A stretch of DNA of 48,428 bases from Clostridiales bacterium (GTDB lineage: Bacteria > Bacillota > Clostridia > Oscillospirales > Oscillospiraceae). The translations under genes were made by a program, and so were the position numbers. The notes beneath the pieces were generated by a model. It did not search any database, was not told the origin of the DNA, and saw only the letters and a program-made list of their open reading frames with translations. The stretch spans positions 1 through 48,428 of the forward strand of contig JAAYAR010000049.1 of assembly GCA_012719235.1 (NCBI GenBank). The letters are read 5' to 3'. Shown in pieces: positions 1 through 8,510 of the stretch (positions within the stretch are counted from its first letter, which is position 1; each line of letters opens with the position of its first letter).

Positions 1-2
1 GC

Positions 3-1283
3 AGTATTGAGAACCTTACCGAAATTATCTCAAAGCCGCGAAAGATCATGATGATGGTGAAAGCGGGCGCGCCCGTCGACGAACTGATAGATGCGCTGAT
101 CCCGTATCTTGAACCGGGAGACATACTGATCGACGGCGGCAACTCACATTTTTCGGACACCGTCAGAAGAACGTCTTTTCTGGAGAGCAAGGGTTTCCTG
201 TTCGTCGGTACGGGCGTATCGGGCGGAGAGGAGGGCGCGCTGAACGGGCCCAGCATGATGCCGGGAGGAAGCCCGGAAGCCTGGCCGCAGATCGGCCCGA
301 TATTCAGGGCCATCTGCGCAAAAGCGGGCGGTGTACCGTGCTGTGACTGGGTGGGGGAGAGCGGGGCCGGCCACTTTGTAAAAATGGTCCATAACGGCAT
401 CGAATACGGGGACATGCAGTTGATATGCGAAGCCTATCACCTCATGCGCGATCTTCTGGACATGTCACCGGATGAGATGCGCAGTATTTTCAGATCCTGG
501 AATGAGACCGAACTGAACAGCTACCTGATAGAGATAACGGGAGATATTCTTGCTCAAAAGGATACGGACGGCAGCCCGCTTGTTGAAAAAATACTAGACG
601 CGGCGGGGCAGAAGGGAACAGGCAAGTGGACCGCGGTTGCGGCGCTGGACGAGGGAGTCCCGCTCACTTTGATAAGTGAGGCCGTTTATGCCAGATGCCT
701 GTCCGCCATGAAGAGCGAGCGGGTCAGAGCAAGCGGGGAGTTCAGAAGAGATATCGTGAAGTATGAAGGCGACAAGGATTCGTTCGTCGAAGAGATCAGA
801 AAGGCGCTGTACGCGTCGAAAATCATCTCTTACACCCAGGGGTACGCACTTTTACGCGCAGCCGCAGAAACATACGGCTGGAATCTCAATTACGGCGGCA
901 TTGCCCTGATGTGGCGGGGGGGCTGTATCATCCGAAGCGCGTTTTTGGACAGGATCAAGGAAGCGTATGATGTGAACCCGCAGCTTCCGAATCTCCTTCT
1001 TGACCCGTATTTTATGAAAACGATCAGAGAACTCGTACCGGAATGGCGAAACGTAGCGTCAGAAGCCGTACGCGCAGGTGTGCCGGTGCCGGCAATGCTC
1101 AGCGGGCTTTCGTATTTTGACGGGTATACCTGCGCATCGCTCCCGGCAAATCTGCTTCAGGCACAGCGCGATTATTTCGGCGCGCACACATACGAGCGCA
1201 TCGACAGGCCTCGGGGAGAGCATTTTCACACAGATTGGTCGGGGCACGGCGGAAGCACTACTTCCGAAGTGTACAGCGTCTGA
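3..1283 (+). CDS. gnd: 6-phosphogluconate dehydrogenase, decarboxylating (5' end cut by window)
   Basis: Oxidative decarboxylation of 6-phosphogluconate to ribulose 5-phosphate with NAD(P)+ in the cytosol. The frame is open from base 3, so the start and the Rossmann GxGxxG segment (roughly 55-60 residues) lie outside the window; 426 residues are visible against about 470-480 for the family. Seen directly: the VSGGEEGALNGPSMMPGG substrate loop, the catalytic KMVHNGIEYGDMQ segment (Lys, His and Asn of the active site), the large all-helical domain and the C-terminal RPRGEHFHTDWSG tail that completes the neighbouring subunit's active site. The next gene begins 16 bases downstream, so this is probably one operon with the fructuronate reductase, LarA-like and uxaC genes. 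That context suggests it may process 6-phosphogluconate made from uronates rather than only from glucose. Family assignment is very secure; the operon role is inference. Confidence 0.97.
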   Translation, partial: SIENLTEIISKPRKIMMMVKAGAPVDELIDALIPYLEPGDILIDGGNSHFSDTVRRTSFLESKGFLFVGTGVSGGEEGALNGPSMMPGGSPEAWPQIGPIFRAICAKAGGVPCCDWVGESGAGHFVKMVHNGIEYGDMQLICEAYHLMRDLLDMSPDEMRSIFRSWNETELNSYLIEITGDILAQKDTDGSPLVEKILDAAGQKGTGKWTAVAALDEGVPLTLISEAVYARCLSAMKSERVRASGEFRRDIVKYEGDKDSFVEEIRKALYASKIISYTQGYALLRAAAETYGWNLNYGGIALMWRGGCIIRSAFLDRIKEAYDVNPQLPNLLLDPYFMKTIRELVPEWRNVASEAVRAGVPVPAMLSGLSYFDGYTCASLPANLLQAQRDYFGAHTYERIDRPRGEHFHTDWSGHGGSTTSEVYSV

Positions 1284-1299
1284 GGAGGGCCGGTAGACT

Positions 1300-2145
1300 A
1301 TGACAAACGGAACAGATCTGACCGGGAAAACAGCTGTCGTAACGGGCGGCGGCGGGACTCTGTGCGGTGAGTTTTCAAAAGCTCTCGCCGCGTGCGGAGC
1401 AAAAGTTGCGGTTTTAAACAGGACGGAAAATAAAGCGCAGGCAGTGGTAGATGCAATACGCTCCGAAGGCGGGCAGGCCGTTGCCGTACAAGCGGACGTA
1501 TGCGATAAAGAGAGCGTTCGGGCAGCCCGGGAAATAGTTGCGGACACTTTCGGTCTTTGCGATATTTTGATCAACGGGGCCGGCGGCAACAGACCGGAAG
1601 CCACGTCTGACGACGAGTTCTTTTCGATGGATACACTTAACGATCCGAACGGTAAAAGCTTTTTTGATCTTGAGATCCGGGCTTTTTCAAGCGTCTTTGA
1701 TCTCAATCTGATCGGAACCGTGATCCCAACGCAGGAGTTCGCCCGGGATATGGTCAAAAAGTCCGGCGGCGTCATTATCAACGTCAGCTCAATGAACGCT
1801 TTTTCACCTCTGACGAAAATTCCGGCGTACTCTGCCGCAAAATCGGCAGTGTCGAATTTCACGATGTGGCTCGCGGTTCACTTTGCTAAATGCGGTATCC
1901 GAGTCAATGCGATCGCTCCCGGTTTTTTCGTTTCATCGCAAAACCGATCACTTCTCTTTGACGAGCACGGAGCTCCGACCCCTCGAACGGGGAAGATCCT
2001 GGCCGCCACGCCCATGGGGCGGTTTGGCAGGCCCGAGGAGCTTTTGGGTACGCTTTTGTGGCTGGCCGATGACAGGGCATCCTCCTTCGTCACAGGTATA
2101 ATAGTTCCGGTGGACGGCGGGTTTTCAGCCTATTCTGGCGTCTAG
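1300..2145 (+). CDS. uxuB: SDR-family D-fructuronate reductase (D-mannonate oxidoreductase)
   Basis: A 281-residue short-chain dehydrogenase/reductase expected to reduce D-fructuronate to D-mannonate with NAD(P)H. Visible: the nucleotide-binding TGGGGTLCGEF loop near residues 15-25, the INGAGGN motif at 91-97, the catalytic Ser in INVSSMN (about 163) and the YSAAK pair Tyr177/Lys181. The diverged glycine loop (Thr-Leu-Cys in place of the usual Gly-x-Gly) and the insertion at about 100-125 resemble the SDR-type mannonate oxidoreductases of Firmicutes (B. subtilis YjmF/UxuB), not the larger long-chain UxuB of E. coli. Linkage to glucuronate isomerase (uxaC, two genes downstream) supports this substrate. 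It follows gnd by 16 bases with a GGAGG site at 1283-1287. SDR family is certain; the fructuronate substrate is inferred from resemblance and context. Confidence 0.87.
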   Translation: MTNGTDLTGKTAVVTGGGGTLCGEFSKALAACGAKVAVLNRTENKAQAVVDAIRSEGGQAVAVQADVCDKESVRAAREIVADTFGLCDILINGAGGNRPEATSDDEFFSMDTLNDPNGKSFFDLEIRAFSSVFDLNLIGTVIPTQEFARDMVKKSGGVIINVSSMNAFSPLTKIPAYSAAKSAVSNFTMWLAVHFAKCGIRVNAIAPGFFVSSQNRSLLFDEHGAPTPRTGKILAATPMGRFGRPEELLGTLLWLADDRASSFVTGIIVPVDGGFSAYSGV

Positions 2146-2158
2146 AGGCGAGGCAGTC

Positions 2159-3445
2159 ATGAAAAAGGGTGATTATTATTACGCAGGCAGCGATAACGGC
2201 CTGAGTGAAAGCGAAATTTGCGCGGCTGTCAGAGCTTCCCTCGAGGGTTTGAACCTGAAAAGAGTTCTGATAATCCCGCCGGATTTCACAAGGTTTCACT
2301 CAAATGCCGGCCTGATCACAAATATCTGCTACGGGCTGCTTACAGGCAGCGGCTGCGAGGTGGATATTCTCCCGGCTGTCGGCACTCACGCTCCGATAAC
2401 CCGGGATGAAGCTGCTCTGATGTTCGGCGACATCCCTTTCGGACGCTTTATCGCGCACAACTGGCGGACAGACGTTGTGAAAATTGGCACGGTCCCCGCG
2501 GAATTCATCCGGGAGATTACGGAAGGTTTATGGAGTGAATCTATCGACGTACAGGTCAACCGGCTTATTATGGATAAGCGCTATGACCTCGTCATTTCAA
2601 CCGGTCAGGTGGTTCCGCACGAGGTCGCAGGGATGGCAAATCATTCAAAGAATATTTTCGTCGGCATCGGCGGCAGCGATATGATCAACAAAAGCCATAT
2701 GGTCGGAGCGCTGTACGGGCTGGAGCGCGTGATGGGTAAGGACCATACGCCTGTCAGAAAGATCTTTGACTACTGTTCCGAGCGCTTTTTGGCCGGCCGG
2801 CCGATCCTTTATGCGCTGACTGTCTGTGCTTCTCAAGGCGGCGGATCAAAAACTCTCGGACTTTTTATCGGACGGGGCCGGGACGTATTTGAAAGAGCCG
2901 TCGAGCTTTCCCGGGAAAAGAACATAGACTATGTGGAGACGGGTATAAAGAAATGCGTCGTTTTTCTTGACCCCGCCGAGTATAAAAGCACCTGGCTGGG
3001 AAACAAGGCGGTATATCGTACGAGGATGGCAGTCGCGGACGGGGGCAGCCTTCTCGTCCTTGCGCCGGGCGTCCGCCGATTCGGTGAAGACGGGCAAGTA
3101 GACAGGATGATACGAAAATACGGGTATTCCGGAAGGATCAATATCCTTGAGCAGCTGATGAAAGACGAGAACCGTGATCTGCGAGAAAATATGAGCGCAG
3201 CCGCCCACCTTATCCACGGCTCGTCGGACGGTCGGTTTTCTATCACATACGCGATAAAAGAGATAGCAGAGGACGAAATAACAAAGGTACACTACAATGC
3301 CGTGGGTTTTGACGAGGCAGCAAAGAAATATGACCCGTGCAAGCTGTCATACGGGCTCAACACAATGGCGGGCGGTGAGGAGATATTCTTTATTCCGAAC
3401 CCCGCGCTGGGCCTTTGGATAAACCGGGAAAAATTCCGTACATAG
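2159..3445 (+). CDS. LarA-family nickel-pincer racemase/epimerase, probable D-mannonate/D-gluconate 2-epimerase
   Basis: A 428-residue member of the lactate racemase (LarA, DUF2088) superfamily, which interconverts epimers of 2-hydroxyacids with the nickel-pincer nucleotide (NPN) cofactor. Family signatures are present: DFTR at residues 42-45, GTHAPITRDE with His77, PHEVAG with His154, Lys164 (the expected cofactor-attachment Lys) and His180 in NKSH. These correspond in order to His108, His174, Lys184 and His200 of characterised LarA. It sits between fructuronate reductase (13-base gap) and glucuronate isomerase (19-base gap), with gnd upstream. LarA homologues acting as D-gluconate 2-epimerases have been described; the C2 epimer of gluconate is mannonate, the product of the neighbouring reductase, so that substrate is the best inference. 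No larB, larC or larE cofactor genes are in the window. Family secure; substrate predicted. Confidence 0.85.
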   Translation: MKKGDYYYAGSDNGLSESEICAAVRASLEGLNLKRVLIIPPDFTRFHSNAGLITNICYGLLTGSGCEVDILPAVGTHAPITRDEAALMFGDIPFGRFIAHNWRTDVVKIGTVPAEFIREITEGLWSESIDVQVNRLIMDKRYDLVISTGQVVPHEVAGMANHSKNIFVGIGGSDMINKSHMVGALYGLERVMGKDHTPVRKIFDYCSERFLAGRPILYALTVCASQGGGSKTLGLFIGRGRDVFERAVELSREKNIDYVETGIKKCVVFLDPAEYKSTWLGNKAVYRTRMAVADGGSLLVLAPGVRRFGEDGQVDRMIRKYGYSGRINILEQLMKDENRDLRENMSAAAHLIHGSSDGRFSITYAIKEIAEDEITKVHYNAVGFDEAAKKYDPCKLSYGLNTMAGGEEIFFIPNPALGLWINREKFRT

Positions 3446-3464
3446 GATTGGGATAAGGGATGCT

Positions 3465-4871
3465 ATGGAACAGTTTCTGACCGAGGATTTTTTGTTATCA
3501 AACGAAACTGCGAGAGAACTCTATCACGGGTATGCCGAGAATTTGCCGATAATCGACTTTCACTGCCATATAGATCCCCGCGGGATAGCGGATGATGTCA
3601 GGTACGCAAATATTGCGCGTTTATTGCTTGGGAAGGGGCATTTCGGCGATCACTACAAGTGGCGCCTGATGCGCGCCGACGGGGTGGATGAGGATAAAAT
3701 AACAGGCGGCGCCCCGGACTTCGACAGGTTCTTTGCGTTTGCGGCGGCACTTTCAAAAGCGCCGGGGAATCCGGTATTTCACTGGACTCATCTTGAACTT
3801 AAACGCTTTTTCGGCTATAACGGCGTATTGAACAGTGACACTGCCCGCGAGGTATGGGAACTCTGCAACGAAAAGCTTAAGACCCTGAGCGTACGGGAGA
3901 TCATAAACAAGTCAAACGTCGAACTGATAGCCACGACCGACGACCCGACGGACAGCCTTTCTTCACACAAAAAGATATCGGACGACCCCGGATGCAGGGT
4001 AAAAGTCGTCCCCTCCTGGCGCCCCGACAAGGCTGTCAACCTCGAAAAAAAGGGATACGCGTCTTATATAGCGCTGCTTTCAGAAACGAGCGGCACAGAT
4101 ATATGCTCATTCGATTCCCTTTTGAAAGCCCTTTTGAGCCGTCTTGATTATTTCGAGGCTCACGGATGCAGGGCGAGCGACCATGGCCTGGATTTCGTGC
4201 CTTACGCAGGAGCAGCATCGGCGGATCTTGACGACGTTTTCAACAGGGCGCGGGCAGGTGTTTACCTGACTCCGGATGAGATAACCGGATTCAAATTCCA
4301 AATCCTGAGGCTTCTTGCGGGAGAGTATAAAAAAAGAGGATGGGTCATGCAGCTGCATTTCGGCGCTCTCAGGAATACGAACACAAAAATGTATACTGAA
4401 CTCGGCCCGGACACGGGATTCGACTGCATAGGGAATCCGGCGGATATTGAAGCGGTCGCACGATTTCTTGATGCGCTCGATGCGGACGGTTCTCTTCCCA
4501 GAACTATACTGTATTCCGTAAACAGCTGCGACAACAGCAAACTCGTTTCTTTGACAGGCTGTTTTCAGGGTCGAGGGGTCGCGGGAAAACTGCAGCACGG
4601 CAGCGCATGGTGGTTTAACGACACGAGGTCAGGCATCGTTGATCAGCTCACAACTCTGGCGGAGGGCGGCCTGCTCGGAAATTTCGTGGGTATGCTGACA
4701 GATTCGAGGAGTTTTTTGTCGTATACAAGACATGAGTACTTCCGCAGGATCTTGTGCGATCTTATCGGGCGATGGGTAGAAAACGGGGAATACCCCCGCG
4801 ATATCGCCTCACTTGGAAAATTAGTGAGCGACGTATCTTACTATAACAGCAAACGCTATTTTAACTATTGA
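3465..4871 (+). CDS. uxaC: glucuronate isomerase
   Basis: Isomerises D-glucuronate to D-fructuronate (and usually D-galacturonate to D-tagaturonate), the entry step of hexuronate catabolism; a cytosolic amidohydrolase-fold enzyme. The 468-residue length is normal for the family. Visible: DFHCHIDPR (metal-binding His33 and His35), IATTDDPTDSL, SWRPDKAVN, the LHFGALRNTN segment, HGSAWWFNDTRSGI and the C-terminal LTDSRSFLSYTRHEYFRR block, all diagnostic for UxaC. It is the last gene of the sugar-acid cluster, 19 bases after the LarA homologue. No uronate transporter, mannonate dehydratase (uxuA) or KDG kinase/aldolase follows; the next gene belongs to a sporulation unit. Very secure. Confidence 0.97.
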   Translation: MEQFLTEDFLLSNETARELYHGYAENLPIIDFHCHIDPRGIADDVRYANIARLLLGKGHFGDHYKWRLMRADGVDEDKITGGAPDFDRFFAFAAALSKAPGNPVFHWTHLELKRFFGYNGVLNSDTAREVWELCNEKLKTLSVREIINKSNVELIATTDDPTDSLSSHKKISDDPGCRVKVVPSWRPDKAVNLEKKGYASYIALLSETSGTDICSFDSLLKALLSRLDYFEAHGCRASDHGLDFVPYAGAASADLDDVFNRARAGVYLTPDEITGFKFQILRLLAGEYKKRGWVMQLHFGALRNTNTKMYTELGPDTGFDCIGNPADIEAVARFLDALDADGSLPRTILYSVNSCDNSKLVSLTGCFQGRGVAGKLQHGSAWWFNDTRSGIVDQLTTLAEGGLLGNFVGMLTDSRSFLSYTRHEYFRRILCDLIGRWVENGEYPRDIASLGKLVSDVSYYNSKRYFNY

Positions 4872-4966
4872 CCACGAAAGCATCATTTATGTTATCCGCG
4901 AACGTGCGCTCACGCTGCCTGTGGAGGCGCGCGATACCGAATCCGGATCCCGATACGGTCACTACA

Positions 4967-4995
4967 TCATAATTCTCTGATCCCGTGCATATCAT
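4967..4995 (+). promoter_or_regulatory. candidate SigE-type sporulation promoter for spoIVFA-spoIVFB
   Basis: TCATAAT at 4967-4973 fits the -35 consensus of mother-cell SigE promoters; after a 14-base spacer CATATCAT at 4988-4995 matches six of eight -10 positions. The start point would be about 5002, leaving a short leader to the ATG at 5030. In B. subtilis the spoIVF operon is SigE-controlled, which agrees. Consensus match by eye only. Confidence 0.42.
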
Positions 4996-5029
4996 CTGAA
5001 AGGACGATCGCATTGAATCGGAGGTGTAT

Positions 5030-6013
5030 ATGACACACAGTCAAATGAGAAACTCGCCGAAGATGAATGTCAGAAGCCTCAGGCTGGTTGTCAGCATAAT
5101 CATCGCCGTTGCCGCGGTCGGGTGCAAAACTCTTTTTCCAAACGCGACAGCGTCGGTGACCGGGAGGCTCCATACGGCTGTCAGCACCGATTGGGATTAC
5201 GAGTCCGCTATAGAGCGTATCAAGACATCAATGACGAGCGGCAGCGAGATCAGACAGCTCGCGTATGACATCTATTCGGCGGTGTTTTTCCCGGAAAATT
5301 CAGACGCATCCGAAGTCGATGCGGATGAGGAGAAACCGGGCGCCGCGCAGCCACCGCAAGACAGCCCCGAAACCGGAGGTGAAGAAGAAAGAACCGCGCA
5401 AGAGCTGCCGGTTCTTTCTTTTCGCTCTTATAATTTATACGAATACCTGGACGCCCACGACATTGGCAAAAATGCAGCGGCCGCACCCGGGACTGCTCCC
5501 GCTCCTGTTGTTAATGAAACGATACGCGCCGTGAGGCTTGCCTTCGAAGAAGATCAATCGGATTTTTCTGCCCTGTCAATACCGCCTGACGCCTCAGCCG
5601 GTTATACCGGCTTTGATTTCTGTTACGAGAAACCTCTGTCCGGGCCTGTTACATCGCTTTTCGGCTACAGGGTCCACCCGATCACAAAGGATATATCATT
5701 TCATTACGGAGTGGATCTGGGCGCGGAAACAGGTCAGCGCGTAAATGCTTTTGCTGCCGGGACAGTCGAGGAAGCGGGTTATGACGAGATCTACGGCAAA
5801 TATATACTGATAAGCCACCCCGGCGGCGTGAGGTCGTTTTATGCCCATCTGGATACGATCGGTGTAAACAGAGGCGAATCCGTTGACGCGGGGCAAATGA
5901 TAGGAACAGCCGGCAGCACCGGTTTGACCACGGGCGCGCATTTGCACTTCGGACTAAGATGCGGCAGCTATTCGGTCAATCCCCTGTATTATATCGGCGG
6001 CTCGGACGTATGA
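5030..6013 (+). CDS. spoIVFA: SpoIVFA-like sporulation membrane protein with M23/LytM domain
   Basis: A 327-residue protein with a short cytosolic N-terminus, one membrane segment at about 17-34, a low-complexity acidic linker (about 90-125) and a C-terminal LytM/M23 peptidase domain (about 200-325). The zinc motifs are intact: HYGVD (His225, Asp229) and HLHF (His304, His306), plus YAHLD. SpoIVFA normally anchors and regulates the SpoIVFB intramembrane protease in the outer forespore membrane. The identity rests on the four-base overlap with a SpoIVFB-like gene and on the architecture. GGAGG at 5020-5024 puts the start at ATG 5030; the in-frame GTG at 5024 overlaps that site and is unlikely. 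Alternatively it could be an active cell-wall endopeptidase, since all metal ligands are kept. Confidence 0.8.
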   Translation: MTHSQMRNSPKMNVRSLRLVVSIIIAVAAVGCKTLFPNATASVTGRLHTAVSTDWDYESAIERIKTSMTSGSEIRQLAYDIYSAVFFPENSDASEVDADEEKPGAAQPPQDSPETGGEEERTAQELPVLSFRSYNLYEYLDAHDIGKNAAAAPGTAPAPVVNETIRAVRLAFEEDQSDFSALSIPPDASAGYTGFDFCYEKPLSGPVTSLFGYRVHPITKDISFHYGVDLGAETGQRVNAFAAGTVEEAGYDEIYGKYILISHPGGVRSFYAHLDTIGVNRGESVDAGQMIGTAGSTGLTTGAHLHFGLRCGSYSVNPLYYIGGSDV

Positions 6014-6600
6014 ATCAACTTACGAGGATCACCGTTGGCAGCAGCTTTTTGCTTATGCTGGCGGTTTTCTACTATTTCGATACCGGGGGGTGGATCATCC
6101 CGGCGCTTACGGCCGTATTCGTCCATGAACTGGGACATCTGGCGGCGCTTATTGCGGCAGATTGCCCGATCACGCGCCTGGATGCCACGTGGGCCGGCTT
6201 GTCATTGACATATGAGAGCGGCCGTATCACACATGTTTGTGAAGCTGCCGCGGTAGCTGCAGGCCCGATAGCCAATCTTGCCGCCGCCGGTTTGCTCGCC
6301 GCAACCCGGTATAATAAATGGGCGTGGACTAATCTGCTTCTGGGATGTTTCAATCTTCTGCCTGTGCGCGAAATGGACGGAGGCAGGCTGCTGGGGATTA
6401 TATCGCAATCACTGATGTCACGGCGCGCTGCGGGCGCTGTCTGCGCGGCCGTCGATCACACTGTCATCTGTATGCTCCTGACCGGATCGATATTTTATAT
6501 AACAGGAGAAAACAGAGGTTCAACGATACCCTATATTGCAGCGTGGCTGTTTTTTTGCAGATTTATTGAAAAAATAAGTAAACCCAGATATAATAAATAA
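6010..6600 (+). CDS. spoIVFB: SpoIVFB-like site-2 (M50) intramembrane metalloprotease
   Basis: A 196-residue polytopic membrane protein with the zinc protease signature HELGH at residues 39-43 inside a hydrophobic helix and the second S2P motif LLPVREMDGGRLL with Asp123. In sporulating Firmicutes SpoIVFB cleaves pro-sigma-K in the mother cell. ATG 6010 overlaps the preceding TGA by four bases, which implies translational coupling with spoIVFA; an upstream in-frame start inside spoIVFA (near 5959) is less likely. It is short compared with B. subtilis SpoIVFB (288 residues): the C-terminal CBS domain is missing, as the sequence stops soon after the last membrane helices. The fold and protease motifs are secure. 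The SpoIVFB role is inferred from the paired gene. Confidence 0.88.
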   Translation: MNQLTRITVGSSFLLMLAVFYYFDTGGWIIPALTAVFVHELGHLAALIAADCPITRLDATWAGLSLTYESGRITHVCEAAAVAAGPIANLAAAGLLAATRYNKWAWTNLLLGCFNLLPVREMDGGRLLGIISQSLMSRRAAGAVCAAVDHTVICMLLTGSIFYITGENRGSTIPYIAAWLFFCRFIEKISKPRYNK

Positions 6601-6656
6601 TAAATAATCTGCCGCTTCGATGATGCGATCGCAGCGGTCTATTTTCGACGAAAGAA

Positions 6657-8510
6657 GTGTCAGACATCTTGAATGAGACGATAGAGCGCATCCTGCCGCG
6701 CGTGCAGAAGCCCGGACGATACACCGGAGGAGAGTACAACAGCATTGTAAAACCGCGCGGCAAGAGTGATGTAGGCTTCGCCTTCTGCTTCCCGGACACT
6801 TATGAGATAGGCATGTCGAATCTGGGCATGCAGATCCTTTACGGCGTTATAAACGGCATGGACGGGTTTTTCTGCGAACGCGTGTTCGCCCCGTGGCCCG
6901 ATATGGAATCGGAGATCCGCAGAGCAGGGCTGGAGCTTTGGAGCCTGGAGACACAGACGCCGTTGAAAGACTTCGATATTGTCGGTTTTTCCCTCTCTTA
7001 CGAGCTCAGTTATACCAACGTTCTGAATATGCTTGATCTCGGCGGTATATGCTTGCGTTCTTCCGAGCGGGACAGCTTACACGGGATAGTTATTGCGGGG
7101 GGAACGTGCGCATATAACCCTGAGCCTCTGGCGGACTTCATCGATATTTTCTCTATCGGGGAGGGGGAGGAGGCTCTCCCGGAACTGCTCCGTGCGTATC
7201 GGGACGCAAAAACCGCGGGATTGTCGAAACAGGAATTTCTCAGGATAGCAAGCGGGATCGACGGGATGTACGTGCCCTCGCTTTATGACGTCAAATATGC
7301 TCCTGACGGCCGTGTTGCGTCGATAACGGCCCGCAGTCCCGCTCCGGCTGTCGTCAAAAAGCGTATTGTTCAGGATCTGAACAGATCATACTTTCCTCAA
7401 AACCCTATCGTGCCTTCGACAGAGATAGTGCACGACCGCGCAAATATCGAACTGTTTCGCGGCTGCATAAGGGCCTGCAGATTCTGTCAGGCGGGTTACA
7501 CCTATCGCCCCGTTCGCTCAAAGTCGCCGGAGGTCCTTGCACAGCAGGCGGAGGCTGTCCTCAAATCGTCCGGATGGCAGGAATTGGGGCTGTCATCACT
7601 CAGCACAAGCGATTACACGGCACTGAGCGGGCTATGCGACCGGCTTCTCGATTTTTGTGTGCCGCGCAGTACAAGCCTTGCGCTGCCTTCCCTCCGAACA
7701 GACAATTTCTCGATAGAACTCATGGAGAAGATCCAGAAAGTCAGAAGGAGCGGCCTGACGTTTGCGCCCGAAGCGGGGACGCAGCGCCTGCGCGACGTCA
7801 TTAATAAAAACGTTACGGAAGAGGACCTCCTGAGTACGCTGCAAATTGCGTTCCGCGGGGGTTGGAGCAGCGTGAAACTCTACTTTATGATAGGACTTCC
7901 GACCGAAACGGATGAGGATGTGCTCGGAATAGCCGATCTCGCCCATAAGGCGCTGAAAGTATGGAAAGAACACGCGACAAACAGGGGGCGCGGAGCGAGG
8001 ATAACAGTCAGCGTATCGTGCTTTATACCGAAGCCCTGCACACCGTTTCAATGGGAGGCCCAGTGCAGCATGGAGGAGTTCGAAAGGAAACAGGCGCTGC
8101 TGCGCGGTGCGCTGCGCTCTAGGGCTGTCACGCTGAGCTGGCATGACGCTGCGGCGAGCCGCCTGGAGGGCGTCTTTGCAAGAGGTGACCGCAAACTCGG
8201 CCAAGTCATATATGACGCATGGAGCCACGGCGCCAAACTGGACGGCTGGAATGAATATTTTGATTATGACAACTGGATGAGGTCATTTGAACGGTGCGGC
8301 GCAGACCCCGATTTCTATGCGGCGCGACAGCGCGACACGGATGAGATCCTCCCCTGGTCCGTCGTATCCTGCGGAGTCGACACGGGCTATCTGCTTTCTG
8401 AGCGGGAGGCCGCGTACCGCGGTGAGATCACACCGGACTGCCGAAAGGCGTGCACGGGCTGCGGCGCGGCATCTTTACTGGAAGGGAGAGATTGCGATGA
8501 GCCGGCTTGA
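6657..8510 (+). CDS. B12-binding-type radical SAM protein, TIGR03960 family
   Basis: A 617-residue member of the TIGR03960 group of radical SAM proteins with an N-terminal cobalamin-binding-like region (residues about 35-190) and a radical SAM core. The 4Fe-4S motif is C270-IRA-C274-RF-C277 in ELFRGCIRACRFC. A Cys-rich tail (CRKACTGCG) closes the protein. The biochemical function is not established. The start is a GTG at 6657 with only a weak purine-rich site (GAAAGAA) before it. The next gene overlaps by 14 bases and encodes the TIGR03936 partner that is fused to or follows this protein in many Firmicutes. In many genomes the pair sits next to RNase G and rplU; those genes are not here. Confidence 0.9.
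   Translation: MSDILNETIERILPRVQKPGRYTGGEYNSIVKPRGKSDVGFAFCFPDTYEIGMSNLGMQILYGVINGMDGFFCERVFAPWPDMESEIRRAGLELWSLETQTPLKDFDIVGFSLSYELSYTNVLNMLDLGGICLRSSERDSLHGIVIAGGTCAYNPEPLADFIDIFSIGEGEEALPELLRAYRDAKTAGLSKQEFLRIASGIDGMYVPSLYDVKYAPDGRVASITARSPAPAVVKKRIVQDLNRSYFPQNPIVPSTEIVHDRANIELFRGCIRACRFCQAGYTYRPVRSKSPEVLAQQAEAVLKSSGWQELGLSSLSTSDYTALSGLCDRLLDFCVPRSTSLALPSLRTDNFSIELMEKIQKVRRSGLTFAPEAGTQRLRDVINKNVTEEDLLSTLQIAFRGGWSSVKLYFMIGLPTETDEDVLGIADLAHKALKVWKEHATNRGRGARITVSVSCFIPKPCTPFQWEAQCSMEEFERKQALLRGALRSRAVTLSWHDAAASRLEGVFARGDRKLGQVIYDAWSHGAKLDGWNEYFDYDNWMRSFERCGADPDFYAARQRDTDEILPWSVVSCGVDTGYLLSEREAAYRGEITPDCRKACTGCGAASLLEGRDCDEPA

Noticed and set aside
5024..5029. GTG start for the SpoIVFA-like gene at 5024
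   Set aside because: The codon is part of the Shine-Dalgarno GGAGG for the ATG at 5030.
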